A DNA stretch of 64,000 bases from Modicisalibacter sp033446685 (GTDB lineage Bacteria > Pseudomonadota > Gammaproteobacteria > Pseudomonadales > Halomonadaceae). Each line of letters starts with the position of its first letter. Positions within the stretch are counted from its first letter, which is position 1. The notes beneath the pieces are model-generated. The model was not told the origin of the DNA and ran no database searches. It saw nothing but the letters and a program-made list of their open reading frames with translations. The DNA is taken from assembly GCF_033446685.1 (NCBI RefSeq), contig NZ_JAWQLY010000005.1, positions 62,001 through 126,000 of the forward strand. The letters are read 5' to 3'. Below are positions 32,911 to 41,861 of the stretch, in pieces. Both the position numbers and the translations under genes were made by a program.

Positions 32911-34059
32911 ATGTCATCGCAAGTCGCGGCTTCGGCCCTTCATACCACACCGCCCGCCGCCGGCAAGGTCATCGTCGGGATGTCCGGTGGTGTCGACTCG
33001 TCCGTTTCCGCGCTGCTGCTGCTCGAGCAGGGCTATCAGGTCGAAGGACTGTTCATGAAGAACTGGGACGAGGACGACGGCACCGAATACTGTACGGCCA
33101 AGGATGACCTGGCGGATGCCCAGGCGGTCTGCGACAAGCTCGGCATTCCCCTGCACACTGCCAACTTCGCCGCCGAATATTGGGACAACGTGTTCGAGCA
33201 CTTTCTGGCCGAATATCGCGCCGGACGCACGCCCAACCCCGACGTGCTGTGCAACCGCGAGATCAAGTTCAAGGTGTTCCTCGAGTATGCCGAGATGCTG
33301 GGTGCTGCGTCGATCGCCACCGGGCACTATGTCCGCCGAGGCACCCGCGACGGCCGCGAGCGCTTGCTCAAGGGTCTCGACGCCAACAAGGATCAAAGCT
33401 ACTTCCTGCACGCGGTGGCCGAGAATGCCATCGCCCGCACGCTGTTCCCGGTCGGCGAACTGGAGAAGCCGCGGGTGCGCGAACTCGCCGAGCGCCATGA
33501 CCTGGTGACCGCGCGCAAGAAGGATTCCACCGGTATCTGTTTCATCGGCGAGCGTCGCTTCCGTGATTTCCTGCAGCAGTACCTGCCGGCTCAGCCGGGC
33601 CAGATCGCGACGCCCGAGGGCGACGTCATCGGTGAGCACATGGGGCTGATGTACTACACCCTGGGCCAGCGCCAGGGGCTGGGCATCGGCGGGCTGGCCG
33701 ACTACCCCGACGCGCCCTGGTACGTGGCCGGCAAGGATCTCGACAACAATATCCTGACCGTGGTGCAGGGCAAGCATCATCCGCTGCTGTACAGCGACGC
33801 CCTGGTCACCGAAGCCATGGATTGGATCGCCGGCGAGCCCCCCGCCCCCGAGCGGCGGCTCACCGCCAAGACCCGCTATCGCCAGGGCGACGTCCCCTGT
33901 CGCATGACTACCCGCGAGGACGGCGGCGTCGAGGTGGTTTTCGATTCCCCCCAGCGCGCCGTCACGCCCGGCCAGTCGCTGGTCCTCTATGACGACGACA
34001 TCTGTCTGGGCGGCGGAGTGATTCGCGCGACCTGGCAACGGGAGACGTTAGCCGCATGA
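32911..34059 (+). CDS. mnmA: tRNA-specific 2-thiouridylase MnmA
   Basis: A 382-residue enzyme that thiolates wobble U34 of tRNA-Glu, -Lys and -Gln using sulfur relayed through TusBCDE. The PP-loop motif SGGVDSS is at 25-31. The catalytic cysteines are in VLCNREIKF and STGICFIGE. The ATG at 32911 is preferred over the GTG two codons earlier. Its substrate tRNA-Glu(TTC) is encoded three times near the start of this window. It overlaps hflD by 4 nt. Confidence 0.97.
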   Translation: MSSQVAASALHTTPPAAGKVIVGMSGGVDSSVSALLLLEQGYQVEGLFMKNWDEDDGTEYCTAKDDLADAQAVCDKLGIPLHTANFAAEYWDNVFEHFLAEYRAGRTPNPDVLCNREIKFKVFLEYAEMLGAASIATGHYVRRGTRDGRERLLKGLDANKDQSYFLHAVAENAIARTLFPVGELEKPRVRELAERHDLVTARKKDSTGICFIGERRFRDFLQQYLPAQPGQIATPEGDVIGEHMGLMYYTLGQRQGLGIGGLADYPDAPWYVAGKDLDNNILTVVQGKHHPLLYSDALVTEAMDWIAGEPPAPERRLTAKTRYRQGDVPCRMTTREDGGVEVVFDSPQRAVTPGQSLVLYDDDICLGGGVIRATWQRETLAA

Positions 34060-34691
34060 ATGCCACGCCCATTCACACCGCCCCGGACGACCCGATAATG
34101 CGGCAAACGCTGGCCCTGGCCGGCGTCTTCCAGGCGGCGGCGGTGGTCGACCAGCTGGCCCGCCACGGCCAGGCCGACGAGCGCAGCTGGGAAACCCTGA
34201 TTCGCGCCACCATCGACACCGACCCTGAAAGTTTCGAGGCCATCTACGGCGGGCACCCCAACAGCCTGCGCCAGGGTCTCGAGGTCCTCAATGCCGTGGT
34301 CGGTCGCGAGCGCACCGATCCGGCCGTGCTGCGCTACGGCTTTACCCTGCTGCTGCTGATGCAGAAGCTACGCAAGCAACCAGCGATGCTCGACACGCTG
34401 GGCGAACGCCTGGCGCGCGTCCAGGAGCAGGCCAGGCACTTCGGCGACACCCATGAGAATGTCGTCGCCAGTCTCGGCGAGATCTATCAGGACACCATCT
34501 CGACATTTCGTCAGCGTATCGTGGTCCAGGGCGAACCCAGCCTGCTCCAGCAACGCATGATGCCCGAGCGGGTACGTACGGCACTGCTCGCCGGGATACG
34601 CTTCGCCCTGCTCTGGCACCAGCAGGGCGGACGGCGCTGGAAACTGCTCGTGCAACGCAACGCCATGAAGAAGGCCCTGGACCGGCTCTGA
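34056..34691 (+). CDS. hflD: High frequency lysogenization protein HflD homolog
   Basis: A 211-residue, mainly helical peripheral membrane protein. E. coli HflD (213 residues) binds lambda CII; its cellular role is unclear. Conserved blocks are LAGVFQAAAVVDQLARHG, SFEAIYGG and YGFTLLLLMQKL, with RTALLAGIRFALLWHQQGGRRW near the end. Its start overlaps the mnmA stop (ATGA). The mnmA-hflD-purB order matches E. coli. Confidence 0.93.
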   Translation: MNATPIHTAPDDPIMRQTLALAGVFQAAAVVDQLARHGQADERSWETLIRATIDTDPESFEAIYGGHPNSLRQGLEVLNAVVGRERTDPAVLRYGFTLLLLMQKLRKQPAMLDTLGERLARVQEQARHFGDTHENVVASLGEIYQDTISTFRQRIVVQGEPSLLQQRMMPERVRTALLAGIRFALLWHQQGGRRWKLLVQRNAMKKALDRL

Positions 34692-34786
34692 ACGCGGCAC
34701 CCGGCTTTACTAGCCGAAGCTCGACAGACAGCCCTTACCTTGAACCGACGGCGCCCGCAAGGCGCCCTGACTCTCCGGACGACACC

Positions 34787-36151
34787 ATGCAGCTCTCTCC
34801 GCTTACCGCACTCTCTCCCGTCGATGGCCGCTACGAGACCAAGACCCAGGCCCTGCGCGAACATTTCAGCGAGTTCGGCCTGATCCGCGCCCGGGTTACC
34901 GTCGAAGTGCGCTGGCTGGAGCGCCTCGCCGCGCATCCGCAGATCGTCGAGGTACCGCCGCTGTCCGCCGAGGCCAGCGCCTTCCTGGATAAGCTGGTCG
35001 CTGATTTCTCGGTCGAAGATGCCGAGCGCATCAAGACCATCGAGCGCACCACCAATCACGACGTCAAGGCGGTCGAGTACTTCCTCAAGGAGCGGGTCGC
35101 CGAATTTCCCGAACTGCACGCGGTCACCGAGTTCATCCATTTCGCCTGCACCAGCGAGGACATCAACAACCTTGCCTACGGCCTGATGCTCAAGGATGGC
35201 CTTGGCGTGCTGCAGCCGGTAATGCGCGAAATCGTCGCCGCGGTCGAGCGCCTGGCCCATCAGCACGCCGACCAGCCAATGCTCTCACGCACCCACGGCC
35301 AGACGGCCAGCCCGACCACGCTGGGCAAGGAGATGGCCAACGTCGCCTATCGCCTGCGTCGACAGCTCGGCCAGATCGAGTCCGCCGAGCAGCTGGGCAA
35401 GATCAACGGCGCGGTGGGCAACTACAACGCTCACCTGGCGACCTACCCGGAGATCGACTGGGCCGAGAACGCCCGGCTGTTCGTCGAAGAGCTGGGGCTC
35501 AAGTTCAACCCCTATACCACCCAGATCGAGCCGCACGACTACATCGCCGAGCTGTTCGACGCCTTCTGCCGTTTCCACACCATACTCATCGATTTCGACC
35601 GCGATATCTGGGGCTACATCTCGCTGGGCTATTTCAAGCAGCGCACGGTCGAGGGCGAGATCGGCTCGTCGACCATGCCGCACAAGGTCAATCCCATCGA
35701 CTTCGAGAACGCCGAAGGCAATCTGGGACTGGCCAACGCGATCCTCGGCCATCTGGCCCAGAAGCTGCCGATCTCGCGCTGGCAGCGCGACCTCACCGAC
35801 TCCACGGTACTGCGCAACCTGGGCGTCGGGCTGGCCTATGGGCTGATCGCCTACCACGCCACCCTCAAGGGGATCGGCAAGCTCGAGGCCAACCCGCAGC
35901 GCCTGGCGGAAGATCTCGACAACAGCTGGGAAGTGCTCGCCGAGCCGATCCAGACCGTGATGCGCCGCTACGGCATCGAGAAGCCCTACGAGAAGCTCAA
36001 GGAACTGACCCGCGGCAAGCGCATCGATCAGGCCGGCTTCGCCGCCTTCATCGATAGCCTGGCGCTGCCCGACGAGGCCAAGCGCGAGCTTCGCGCGCTG
36101 ACCCCGGCCACCTACGTGGGTAACGCCGCGCAACAGGCCCGCGCGCTGTAA
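34787..36151 (+). CDS. purB: Adenylosuccinate lyase PurB
   Basis: A 454-residue enzyme of the fumarase/aspartase superfamily that acts twice in purine synthesis, on SAICAR and on adenylosuccinate. The signature GSSTMPHKVNP is present, with RTTNHDVKAVEYF and the TSEDINN motif upstream. Length and N-terminus (MQLSPLTALSPVDGRY) match E. coli PurB (456). A short hairpin GGCGCC-CGCAA-GGCGCC (34750-34766) lies in its leader. Confidence 0.97.
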   Translation: MQLSPLTALSPVDGRYETKTQALREHFSEFGLIRARVTVEVRWLERLAAHPQIVEVPPLSAEASAFLDKLVADFSVEDAERIKTIERTTNHDVKAVEYFLKERVAEFPELHAVTEFIHFACTSEDINNLAYGLMLKDGLGVLQPVMREIVAAVERLAHQHADQPMLSRTHGQTASPTTLGKEMANVAYRLRRQLGQIESAEQLGKINGAVGNYNAHLATYPEIDWAENARLFVEELGLKFNPYTTQIEPHDYIAELFDAFCRFHTILIDFDRDIWGYISLGYFKQRTVEGEIGSSTMPHKVNPIDFENAEGNLGLANAILGHLAQKLPISRWQRDLTDSTVLRNLGVGLAYGLIAYHATLKGIGKLEANPQRLAEDLDNSWEVLAEPIQTVMRRYGIEKPYEKLKELTRGKRIDQAGFAAFIDSLALPDEAKRELRALTPATYVGNAAQQARAL

Positions 36152-36188
36152 GCGCGACGCCAAACACCCACAGCACTGCGAGGAAGCC

Positions 36189-37391
36189 ATGCCCGCCAAC
36201 ACTTCGCTGCCTCTGCTCGGCGGCCTGACTGCCGCGCAGTTTCTCGCCGATTACTGGCAGAAGCGACCGCTGCTGATTCGCGGCGCGCTGCCCGACTTCG
36301 TCACGCCGCTCAGCCCCGACGAACTCGCCGGGCTGGCCTGCGAGGAGGGCGTCGAAGCGCGGCTGGTCGAGGAGCACGGTCGCGACGCGCCCTGGCGGGT
36401 CACCCATGGCCCATTCGACGAAGCCACCTTCGCGCGCCTGCCCGAGCGCGACTGGTCGCTACTGGTCCAGGCCGTCGATCACTATGTACCGGCGGTCAAC
36501 GCGCTGCTCGAAGCCTTTCACTTCCTGCCGCGCTGGCGGCTCGACGACGTGATGGTCAGCTATGCGCCGCCCGGCGGCAGCGTCGGCCCCCATGTCGACC
36601 AGTACGACGTCTTCCTGCTTCAGGGCAGCGGCAGCCGTCACTGGCAACTCGGCGGCCTGGTCGCCGACGACGCGCCGATCATCGCGGGCATCGATCTGCG
36701 CATCCTCGAGCGCTTCGAGGTCCAGCCCGGCGAGGACTGGCTGCTGGAGCCAGGCGACATGCTCTATCTGCCGCCCGGCATCGCCCATCACGGCGTCAGC
36801 CGCAGCGAGGATTGCATGACCTTCTCGGTGGGCTTTCGCGCCTTGTCCGCCGACGAATCGATCACCTCGTTCGCCGATTACCTCGGCGAGCAGCTACCCG
36901 AGTCGCGGCGCTATGCCGACCCCGACCTGGCCGCTCCATTGCATCCGGGCGAGATCGACGATGCCGCGCTGGCCCGCATCCGCGCGCTGATTCTCGACAC
37001 CCTCGACGATCCTGCACAGCTCACGCAGTGGTTCGGGCGGGCGATGACCCAACCCAAGTACCCCGACCACCCCGTGGCCAGCGAACACGCGACCGAGGTC
37101 GATACGCTTGTCGCGGAACTACAGGACGGGGCGGTACTCGAGCGCACCCCCGGGTCGCGCTTCGCCTATCGCGGCGATGGCGAGACGCGGGCGACGCTGT
37201 TCGTCGACGGCGACGGCATCGACTGCCCGCTCGACCTGGCGCGCTGGCTGGCCGGCGATGAACCCCTCGATGCCCGCTTGCTCGAGCGACCCGAGGCCGC
37301 ACGACTGCTGGCGCCATTGCTCGACCGCGGCAGCCTGAGCTGGCCGTCGCAAGATGGCGATGATGACGATTACAGAGAGGACGAGGCATGA
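36189..37391 (+). CDS. roxA: 50S ribosomal protein uL16 arginine 3-hydroxylase RoxA
   Basis: A 400-residue JmjC-type 2-oxoglutarate/Fe(II) oxygenase (YcfD) that hydroxylates an arginine of ribosomal protein uL16. The iron triad is in PHVDQYD (H135, D137) and PPGIAHHG (about H200). The N-terminal YWQKRPLLIRGALP block and the C-terminal winged-helix region are present. GAGGAAG precedes the ATG. The gene follows purB by 37 nt and overlaps the next gene by 4 nt, so it probably extends the purB operon. Confidence 0.94.
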   Translation: MPANTSLPLLGGLTAAQFLADYWQKRPLLIRGALPDFVTPLSPDELAGLACEEGVEARLVEEHGRDAPWRVTHGPFDEATFARLPERDWSLLVQAVDHYVPAVNALLEAFHFLPRWRLDDVMVSYAPPGGSVGPHVDQYDVFLLQGSGSRHWQLGGLVADDAPIIAGIDLRILERFEVQPGEDWLLEPGDMLYLPPGIAHHGVSRSEDCMTFSVGFRALSADESITSFADYLGEQLPESRRYADPDLAAPLHPGEIDDAALARIRALILDTLDDPAQLTQWFGRAMTQPKYPDHPVASEHATEVDTLVAELQDGAVLERTPGSRFAYRGDGETRATLFVDGDGIDCPLDLARWLAGDEPLDARLLERPEAARLLAPLLDRGSLSWPSQDGDDDDYREDEA

Positions 37392-37822
37392 GCACGGCGT
37401 CGTTGAGCATCGAACAGGGCGATTGGCGCCGGCTCGGTGAACAGGCCGGCGAGATACGCCGCCGGGTGTTCATCGACGAGCAGGCCGTGCCGCAGGAAGA
37501 GGAATGGGATGGCCGCGACGACGAGTGCCTGCACTTCCTGGTCCGGCTCGATGGCGATCCGGTGGGCACCGCCCGGCTGCTCCCCGACGGCCATATCGGT
37601 CGCGTCGCCGTACTCGCCGCGGGGCGTGGGCGCGGCATCGGCCTGGCACTGATGCAGGCGGCGATCGAGGCGGCGCGTGAGCGCGGCCACGCTCACGCCG
37701 AACTCGCCGCCCAGACCCACGCCCTGGCCTTCTACCGGCGACTGGGCTTCGAAGCCTATGGCGCCGAGTTCATGGATGCCGGAATTCCGCACCGCAATAT
37801 GCGTCTCGACCTCACCCGATAA
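37388..37822 (+). CDS. GNAT-family N-acetyltransferase
   Basis: A 144-residue acetyltransferase of the small YjcF/ElaA-like GNAT group. The acetyl-CoA binding motif GRVAVLAAGRGRGIGLALM and the C-terminal LAFYRRLGFEAYGAEFMDAG, then IPHRNM, are characteristic. The substrate is unknown. Its start overlaps the roxA stop (ATGA), so the two are translationally coupled. Confidence 0.9.
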   Translation: MSTASLSIEQGDWRRLGEQAGEIRRRVFIDEQAVPQEEEWDGRDDECLHFLVRLDGDPVGTARLLPDGHIGRVAVLAAGRGRGIGLALMQAAIEAARERGHAHAELAAQTHALAFYRRLGFEAYGAEFMDAGIPHRNMRLDLTR

Positions 37823-38199
37823 CGTTAGAACCAAACCGCCCTCAAGAAATATCACTACAAGAAAGCGGTCTTAACAAACGCTTTTGTAGTCGAGCTACAA
37901 CCCCCATTGCCGCCAAGTGTTAATTGCTGAGCCCCATAACCATGGGTCATATTGGCTTACATGGCGACGTTAAAACGACCGTTTTATAGCCTCGATATCC
38001 AGGAACTCTTCAATTCCTGTAGCGGATCGAACGTCGTCGACGAGAGCTTCCTAATGCGGCTCACTCCACGAACAGACAAGGCCTTTTTCGCGATTGCAGC
38101 ATGAAGCCTCGCCGGTTCGAAATGCCGCATCAGCAGCGCTCGGGTTCGACAGGCGGTCAGTGGGCCGTCGACGATAATCAGCCAAGACGAGGACGCACC
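37823..38199 (+). promoter_or_regulatory. Leader/promoter region of aceA
   Basis: A 377-nt AT-richer gap between the GNAT gene and isocitrate lyase. It holds an inverted repeat TAAAAC-GACC-GTTTTA (37971-37986) that could be an operator. The aceA frame is open for 33 codons before the chosen ATG but is not supported there. No terminator with a T tract or other gene is visible. Confidence 0.5.
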
Positions 38200-39798
38200 A
38201 TGTCAGCCTATCGGGATGCCCTGACTAGCTTCACCCAGTTGTGCGACACGCAAGCCGGCAAGTGGGACAACATCAACCCCGAGCATGCCGCACGCATGGC
38301 TCTGCAGAACCGCTTTCGCACCGGCCTGGAGATCGCCCGTTACACCGCGGGCATCATGCGCCGCGACATGGCCGCCTACGATGCCGACTCATCGCGCTAC
38401 ACCCAGTCGCTCGGTTGCTGGCACGGCTTCATCGGTCAACAGAAGATGATCGCCGTGAAGCGCCATCACGGCACGACACAGGGTCGCTACCTGTACCTGT
38501 CCGGCTGGATGGTCGCGGCGATGCGCTCCGAGTTCGGCCCGCTACCCGATCAGTCGATGCACGAGAAGACCTCGGTTCCGGCGCTGATCGAAGAGCTCTA
38601 TACCTTCCTGCGTCAGGCCGACGCCCGCGAACTCGGCCAGCTGTTCCGCGAGCTCGACACGGCGCGCGCCAAGGGTGACGAAGTCAAGGCCCGCGCCGCC
38701 CAGGACAAGATCGACAACTACGAGACTCACGTGGTGCCGATCATCGCCGACATCGATGCCGGCTTCGGCAACGAGGAAGCCACCTACCTGCTGGCCAAGC
38801 GGATGATCGAGGCCGGCGCCTGCTGCATTCAGATCGAGAATCAGGTCTCGGACGCCAAGCAGTGCGGCCATCAGGACGGCAAGGTCACCGTGCCCCACGA
38901 GGATTTCATCGCCAAGATCAACGCCGTCCGCTATGCCTTCCTCGAGCTGGGCGTCGACGACGGCGTGATCGTGGCGCGGACCGACTCGCTGGGCGCCGGG
39001 CTCACCCAGAAGCTGCCGGTCAGCCAGGAAAGGGGCGACATGGCCTGGCAGTACAATAGCTTCCTCGACACCGTAGCTGTTTCGGGCAGCGACGACATCG
39101 ACGAGGGCGAGACGGTCATCAAGCTCGACGGCGAGCTGAGAAAGCCGTTGCGCCTGGCCAACGGCCTGTATCGCTTCCGCGCCGGCACCGGCGAGGATCG
39201 CGTGGTACTCGACTGTATCACCGCGCTGCAAAACGGCGCCGACCTGCTGTGGATCGAGACCGAGAAGCCGCATGTCGGCCAGATCGCCGGAATGGTCAAG
39301 CGCATTCGCGACGTGGTCCCCGACGCCAAGCTGGTCTACAACAACTCGCCCTCCTTCAATTGGACGCTCAATTTCCGCCAGCAAGTGTTCGACGCCTGGA
39401 AGCAGGAAGGCAAGGACCTCTCGGGCTATGACCGCGAGCAGTTGATGGACGCGCGTTACGACGATAGCGAACTCGGTGCCCTGGCCGATGCCTGGACCCG
39501 CGACTTCCAGCGCGACGCCGCCCGCGAGGCGGGCATCTTCCATCATCTGATCACCCTGCCGACCTATCATACGGCGGCGCTGTCCACCGACGAGCTGGCC
39601 AAGGGTTACTTCGGCGAGGATGGCATGCTGGCCTATGTCGCGGGCGTACAACGCCGCGAAATCCGTCAAGGGCTGGCCTGCGTCAAGCACCAGGCGATGG
39701 CAGGCTCCAATATCGGCGACGACCACAAGGAGTATTTCTCCAGCGACCGAGCGCTGAAGGCCAGCGGCAAGGACAACACCATGAATCAGTTCGGCTAG
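38200..39798 (+). CDS. aceA: Isocitrate lyase AceA (long form)
   Basis: A 532-residue enzyme that cleaves isocitrate to glyoxylate and succinate, opening the glyoxylate shunt for growth on acetate or fatty acids. The sequence closely follows the Pseudomonas type (531 residues), longer than E. coli AceA (434). The active-site cysteine is in SDAKQCGHQDGK; THVVPIIADIDAGFGN and YNNSPSFNWTLNF are further family blocks. The ATG at 38200 follows GAGGA and gives MSAYRD. Malate synthase is not nearby. Confidence 0.96.
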   Translation: MSAYRDALTSFTQLCDTQAGKWDNINPEHAARMALQNRFRTGLEIARYTAGIMRRDMAAYDADSSRYTQSLGCWHGFIGQQKMIAVKRHHGTTQGRYLYLSGWMVAAMRSEFGPLPDQSMHEKTSVPALIEELYTFLRQADARELGQLFRELDTARAKGDEVKARAAQDKIDNYETHVVPIIADIDAGFGNEEATYLLAKRMIEAGACCIQIENQVSDAKQCGHQDGKVTVPHEDFIAKINAVRYAFLELGVDDGVIVARTDSLGAGLTQKLPVSQERGDMAWQYNSFLDTVAVSGSDDIDEGETVIKLDGELRKPLRLANGLYRFRAGTGEDRVVLDCITALQNGADLLWIETEKPHVGQIAGMVKRIRDVVPDAKLVYNNSPSFNWTLNFRQQVFDAWKQEGKDLSGYDREQLMDARYDDSELGALADAWTRDFQRDAAREAGIFHHLITLPTYHTAALSTDELAKGYFGEDGMLAYVAGVQRREIRQGLACVKHQAMAGSNIGDDHKEYFSSDRALKASGKDNTMNQFG

Positions 39799-39820
39799 CA
39801 TCGCGCCGTGGTACGATTCT

Positions 39821-39843
39821 GGGAGGCTTCGGCCTCCCTTTTT
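39821..39843 (+). terminator. Rho-independent terminator of aceA
   Basis: GGGAGGC-TTCG-GCCTCCC (39821-39838) has a UUCG tetraloop and is followed by TTTTT. It lies 22 nt after the aceA stop. Confidence 0.95.
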
Positions 39844-39966
39844 CGTATTCGATGGAGGGCTACAGTAGCTCTGCGGCACCTATCCCCTAGGCCATGGTCA
39901 AAGAGCGGCAATCACGCTAGACTCATTAAAGAACACCGTTTCCAAAGAAGCTCGCAGGAGATCGCA

Positions 39967-40440
39967 ATGAAGCTAACGCACTATCTACCGGTACTGGCAT
40001 TGGGCGTGCTGACGCTTGGCGGTTGTGCCAATACCGATACCTATTCGGGCGATGTCTATAGTGGCAGCCAGGCCAAGACCGGCCAGAGCGTGACCTACGG
40101 CACCATCGTCTCGGTGCGCCCGGTGCAGATTCAGGGTGGCGACCAGAACAGCGGCGTGCTCGGGGGGCTCGGCGGCGCCGTGATCGGCGGCCTGCTAGGT
40201 AATCAGATCGGTGGTGGCTCCGGCCGGACCATCGCCACCGCCGCAGGCGCCATCGGCGGCAGCGTGGCCGGGAAGAAAGTCGAAGATACCGCCAACAAGA
40301 CCGACGCCTGGGAGATCGAAGTGCGTCGGGATACCGGCGACAGCGTCATCGTCGTGCAGAAAGCCGACCGCAACTGGCAAGCCGGCCAGCGCGTTCGGCT
40401 GATCGGCAGCGGCGCCAACATGAGCGTCGCGCCCTACTGA
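39967..40440 (+). CDS. SlyB-like outer-membrane lipoprotein with glycine-zipper domain
   Basis: A 157-residue lipoprotein. The signal peptide (MKLTHYLPVLALGVLTLGGC) ends in a lipobox with the acylated cysteine at about 20. A glycine-zipper 2TM segment (LGGLGGAVIGGLLGNQIGG, then AAGAIGGSVAGKKVED) is followed by a C-terminal beta-rich part (EIEVRRDTGDSVIVVQ). This arrangement matches SlyB/PcpY proteins of the envelope stress response. GCAGGAGATCGC precedes the ATG. Terminators flank it on both sides, so it is a single-gene unit. Confidence 0.9.
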   Translation: MKLTHYLPVLALGVLTLGGCANTDTYSGDVYSGSQAKTGQSVTYGTIVSVRPVQIQGGDQNSGVLGGLGGAVIGGLLGNQIGGGSGRTIATAAGAIGGSVAGKKVEDTANKTDAWEIEVRRDTGDSVIVVQKADRNWQAGQRVRLIGSGANMSVAPY

Positions 40441-40508
40441 GTCGCTCGACGACGCCCCGTCTGCTTCGGCAACGCGGGGCGCACACGATCAGCAGCAGAT
40501 AACGAACG

Positions 40509-40540
40509 AAAAAGCCCCACGGCCAGCCGTGGGGCTTTTT
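40509..40540. terminator. Terminator after the SlyB-like gene, bidirectional
   Basis: A perfect stem AAAAAGCCCCACGGC/GCCGTGGGGCTTTTT with a 2-nt loop and A/T tracts on both sides. It separates the SlyB-like gene from the convergent small membrane protein gene. Confidence 0.93.
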
Positions 40541-40600
40541 CATGTCTTCGGTTCACGCCTCGGGCGCCGTTTTGGCGATATCCGAGACCGGCGTAGACAG

Positions 40601-40885
40601 CTACTTGCGCGTCCTGGCCTTGCTCATTCCCCAACCGATCAGCTTGAGCACGACCCAACCGACCAGCAGCAAGATCAGCAGCGTCAACAGCATCGATACG
40701 GGATTGACGATGAGAGTGGCACCGAGAATGGCCAACGCCACACACCACACCCAGCGGTCGTCGCGACTACGCAACGCCTTGGGTATCCGGCGATCGATAA
40801 AGCGGCCGTAGGGACCGTCCCAGCCCTTAAGAGACAGAAACAGGATCACGGCGAAGGCGATCAGCCAGATCAGGGTCACGGTCAT
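40601..40885 (-). CDS. Small hydrophobic membrane protein, unknown function
   Basis: A 94-residue protein with about three predicted transmembrane segments (about 2-19, 46-62 and 63-84) and basic loops (GRFIDRRIPKALRSRDDR; C-terminal SKARTRK). CAGGAGCTAATTC precedes the ATG, a good ribosome-binding site. I do not recognise the family. It shares a bidirectional terminator with the SlyB-like gene and has no obvious partner. Confidence 0.75.
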   Translation of the reverse strand: MTVTLIWLIAFAVILFLSLKGWDGPYGRFIDRRIPKALRSRDDRWVWCVALAILGATLIVNPVSMLLTLLILLLVGWVVLKLIGWGMSKARTRK

Positions 40886-41267
40886 GAATTAGCTCCTGAA
40901 GGGTTCAATCGGAATGGTGATGAATAGGGCAAGCAGGTATGGTCGAAACGGCATCGACGTGACATTGACTGCCTGACTGCGGGGCGAATCGCACCCATGG
41001 CAGTCGCAACCGCCACGCACCGAAGCGTGCCACGGTCGTGTATCGCGAAACCTGAGCGCAGGGTAACCCCGCCTCGAAAGCCGCGCAACCGGCCCTCCGG
41101 CTCGGTCAACATCCCGTCGGGGAAGTCCCTCGGGCGCTCCGCGGGGCATCCTTGAACGCACATCAAGTCACGCGGCACAGACATGAAAAAAACAGCGCAT
41201 CCCCTGACAGTCCTCGGGTGACGCGTTACCATGGTTATGACATACACACCGAAAGGTCCATCACATC
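40886..41267. other. 382-nt intergenic region, divergent promoters expected
   Basis: This lies between the divergently transcribed small membrane protein gene and slyD. An open frame on the minus strand (40882-41247) crosses it but looks spurious. I see no RNA gene, and only GC-rich repeats of modest quality around 41060-41150. The slyD promoter is probably close to 41215-41250, but I cannot place its boxes. Confidence 0.5.
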
Positions 41268-41756
41268 ATGCAGATTGCGCAGAATTCCGTTGTCGCGTTC
41301 CACTACACCTTGACCAATGATTCAGGTGAAGTGCTGGACAGTTCGGAAGGCCGCGAGCCGCTGACCTATCTCCATGGCTCGGGCAACATCATCCCGGGTC
41401 TGGAGAAAGAACTCGAGGGCCACCAGAGCGGCGATAAGCTGCAGGTGAATGTCAGCCCGGAAGAAGGCTACGGCGAAAAGCAGGAGGCACTGGTTCAAGA
41501 AGTGCCGCGCGATGCCTTCCAGGGTGTAGAGAGCGTCGAGCCGGGCATGCAGTTCCAGGCCCAGACGCAAGGCGGCCCGCTGATGGTCACCGTGACCCAG
41601 GTCGAGGGTGACACCGTTGTAGTCGATGGCAACCATCCGCTGGCCGGCCAGAAGCTCAACTTCGACGTCGAGATCGCCGAGGTTCGCGAAGCGACCAACG
41701 AAGAACTCGAGCATGGTCATGTCCATGGCGAAGGCGAAGAAGGCCACGAGCACTGA
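41268..41756 (+). CDS. slyD: FKBP-type peptidyl-prolyl isomerase SlyD
   Basis: A 162-residue metallochaperone and prolyl isomerase. It has the FKBP part (VVAFHYTLTNDSGEVLDSS, PLTYLHGSGNIIPGLEKEL), an inserted IF chaperone domain (about 70-125), and a short histidine-rich tail (HGHVHGEGEEGHEH). The tail is smaller than in E. coli SlyD, so nickel storage capacity is probably lower. A strong terminator follows. Confidence 0.95.
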   Translation: MQIAQNSVVAFHYTLTNDSGEVLDSSEGREPLTYLHGSGNIIPGLEKELEGHQSGDKLQVNVSPEEGYGEKQEALVQEVPRDAFQGVESVEPGMQFQAQTQGGPLMVTVTQVEGDTVVVDGNHPLAGQKLNFDVEIAEVREATNEELEHGHVHGEGEEGHEH

Positions 41757-41801
41757 AAGTGCCCGTCGATCGACATCATGAGTCGATCGTTGCCAGCCAA
41801 A

Positions 41802-41829
41802 AGGGAGCAGCCAACGCTGCTCCTTTTTT
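41802..41829 (+). terminator. Rho-independent terminator of slyD
   Basis: GGAGCAGC-CAAC-GCTGCTCC (41804-41823) followed by six T residues, 47 nt after the slyD stop. Confidence 0.95.
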
Positions 41830-41861
41830 ATGCATGACCCATGCGAGCTCCCTTGGCCCTC

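Noticed and set aside
40882..41247. A 121-codon minus-strand frame upstream of slyD
   Set aside because: No ribosome-binding site or domain, composition typical of random GC-rich frames, and it overlaps the start of the small membrane protein gene.
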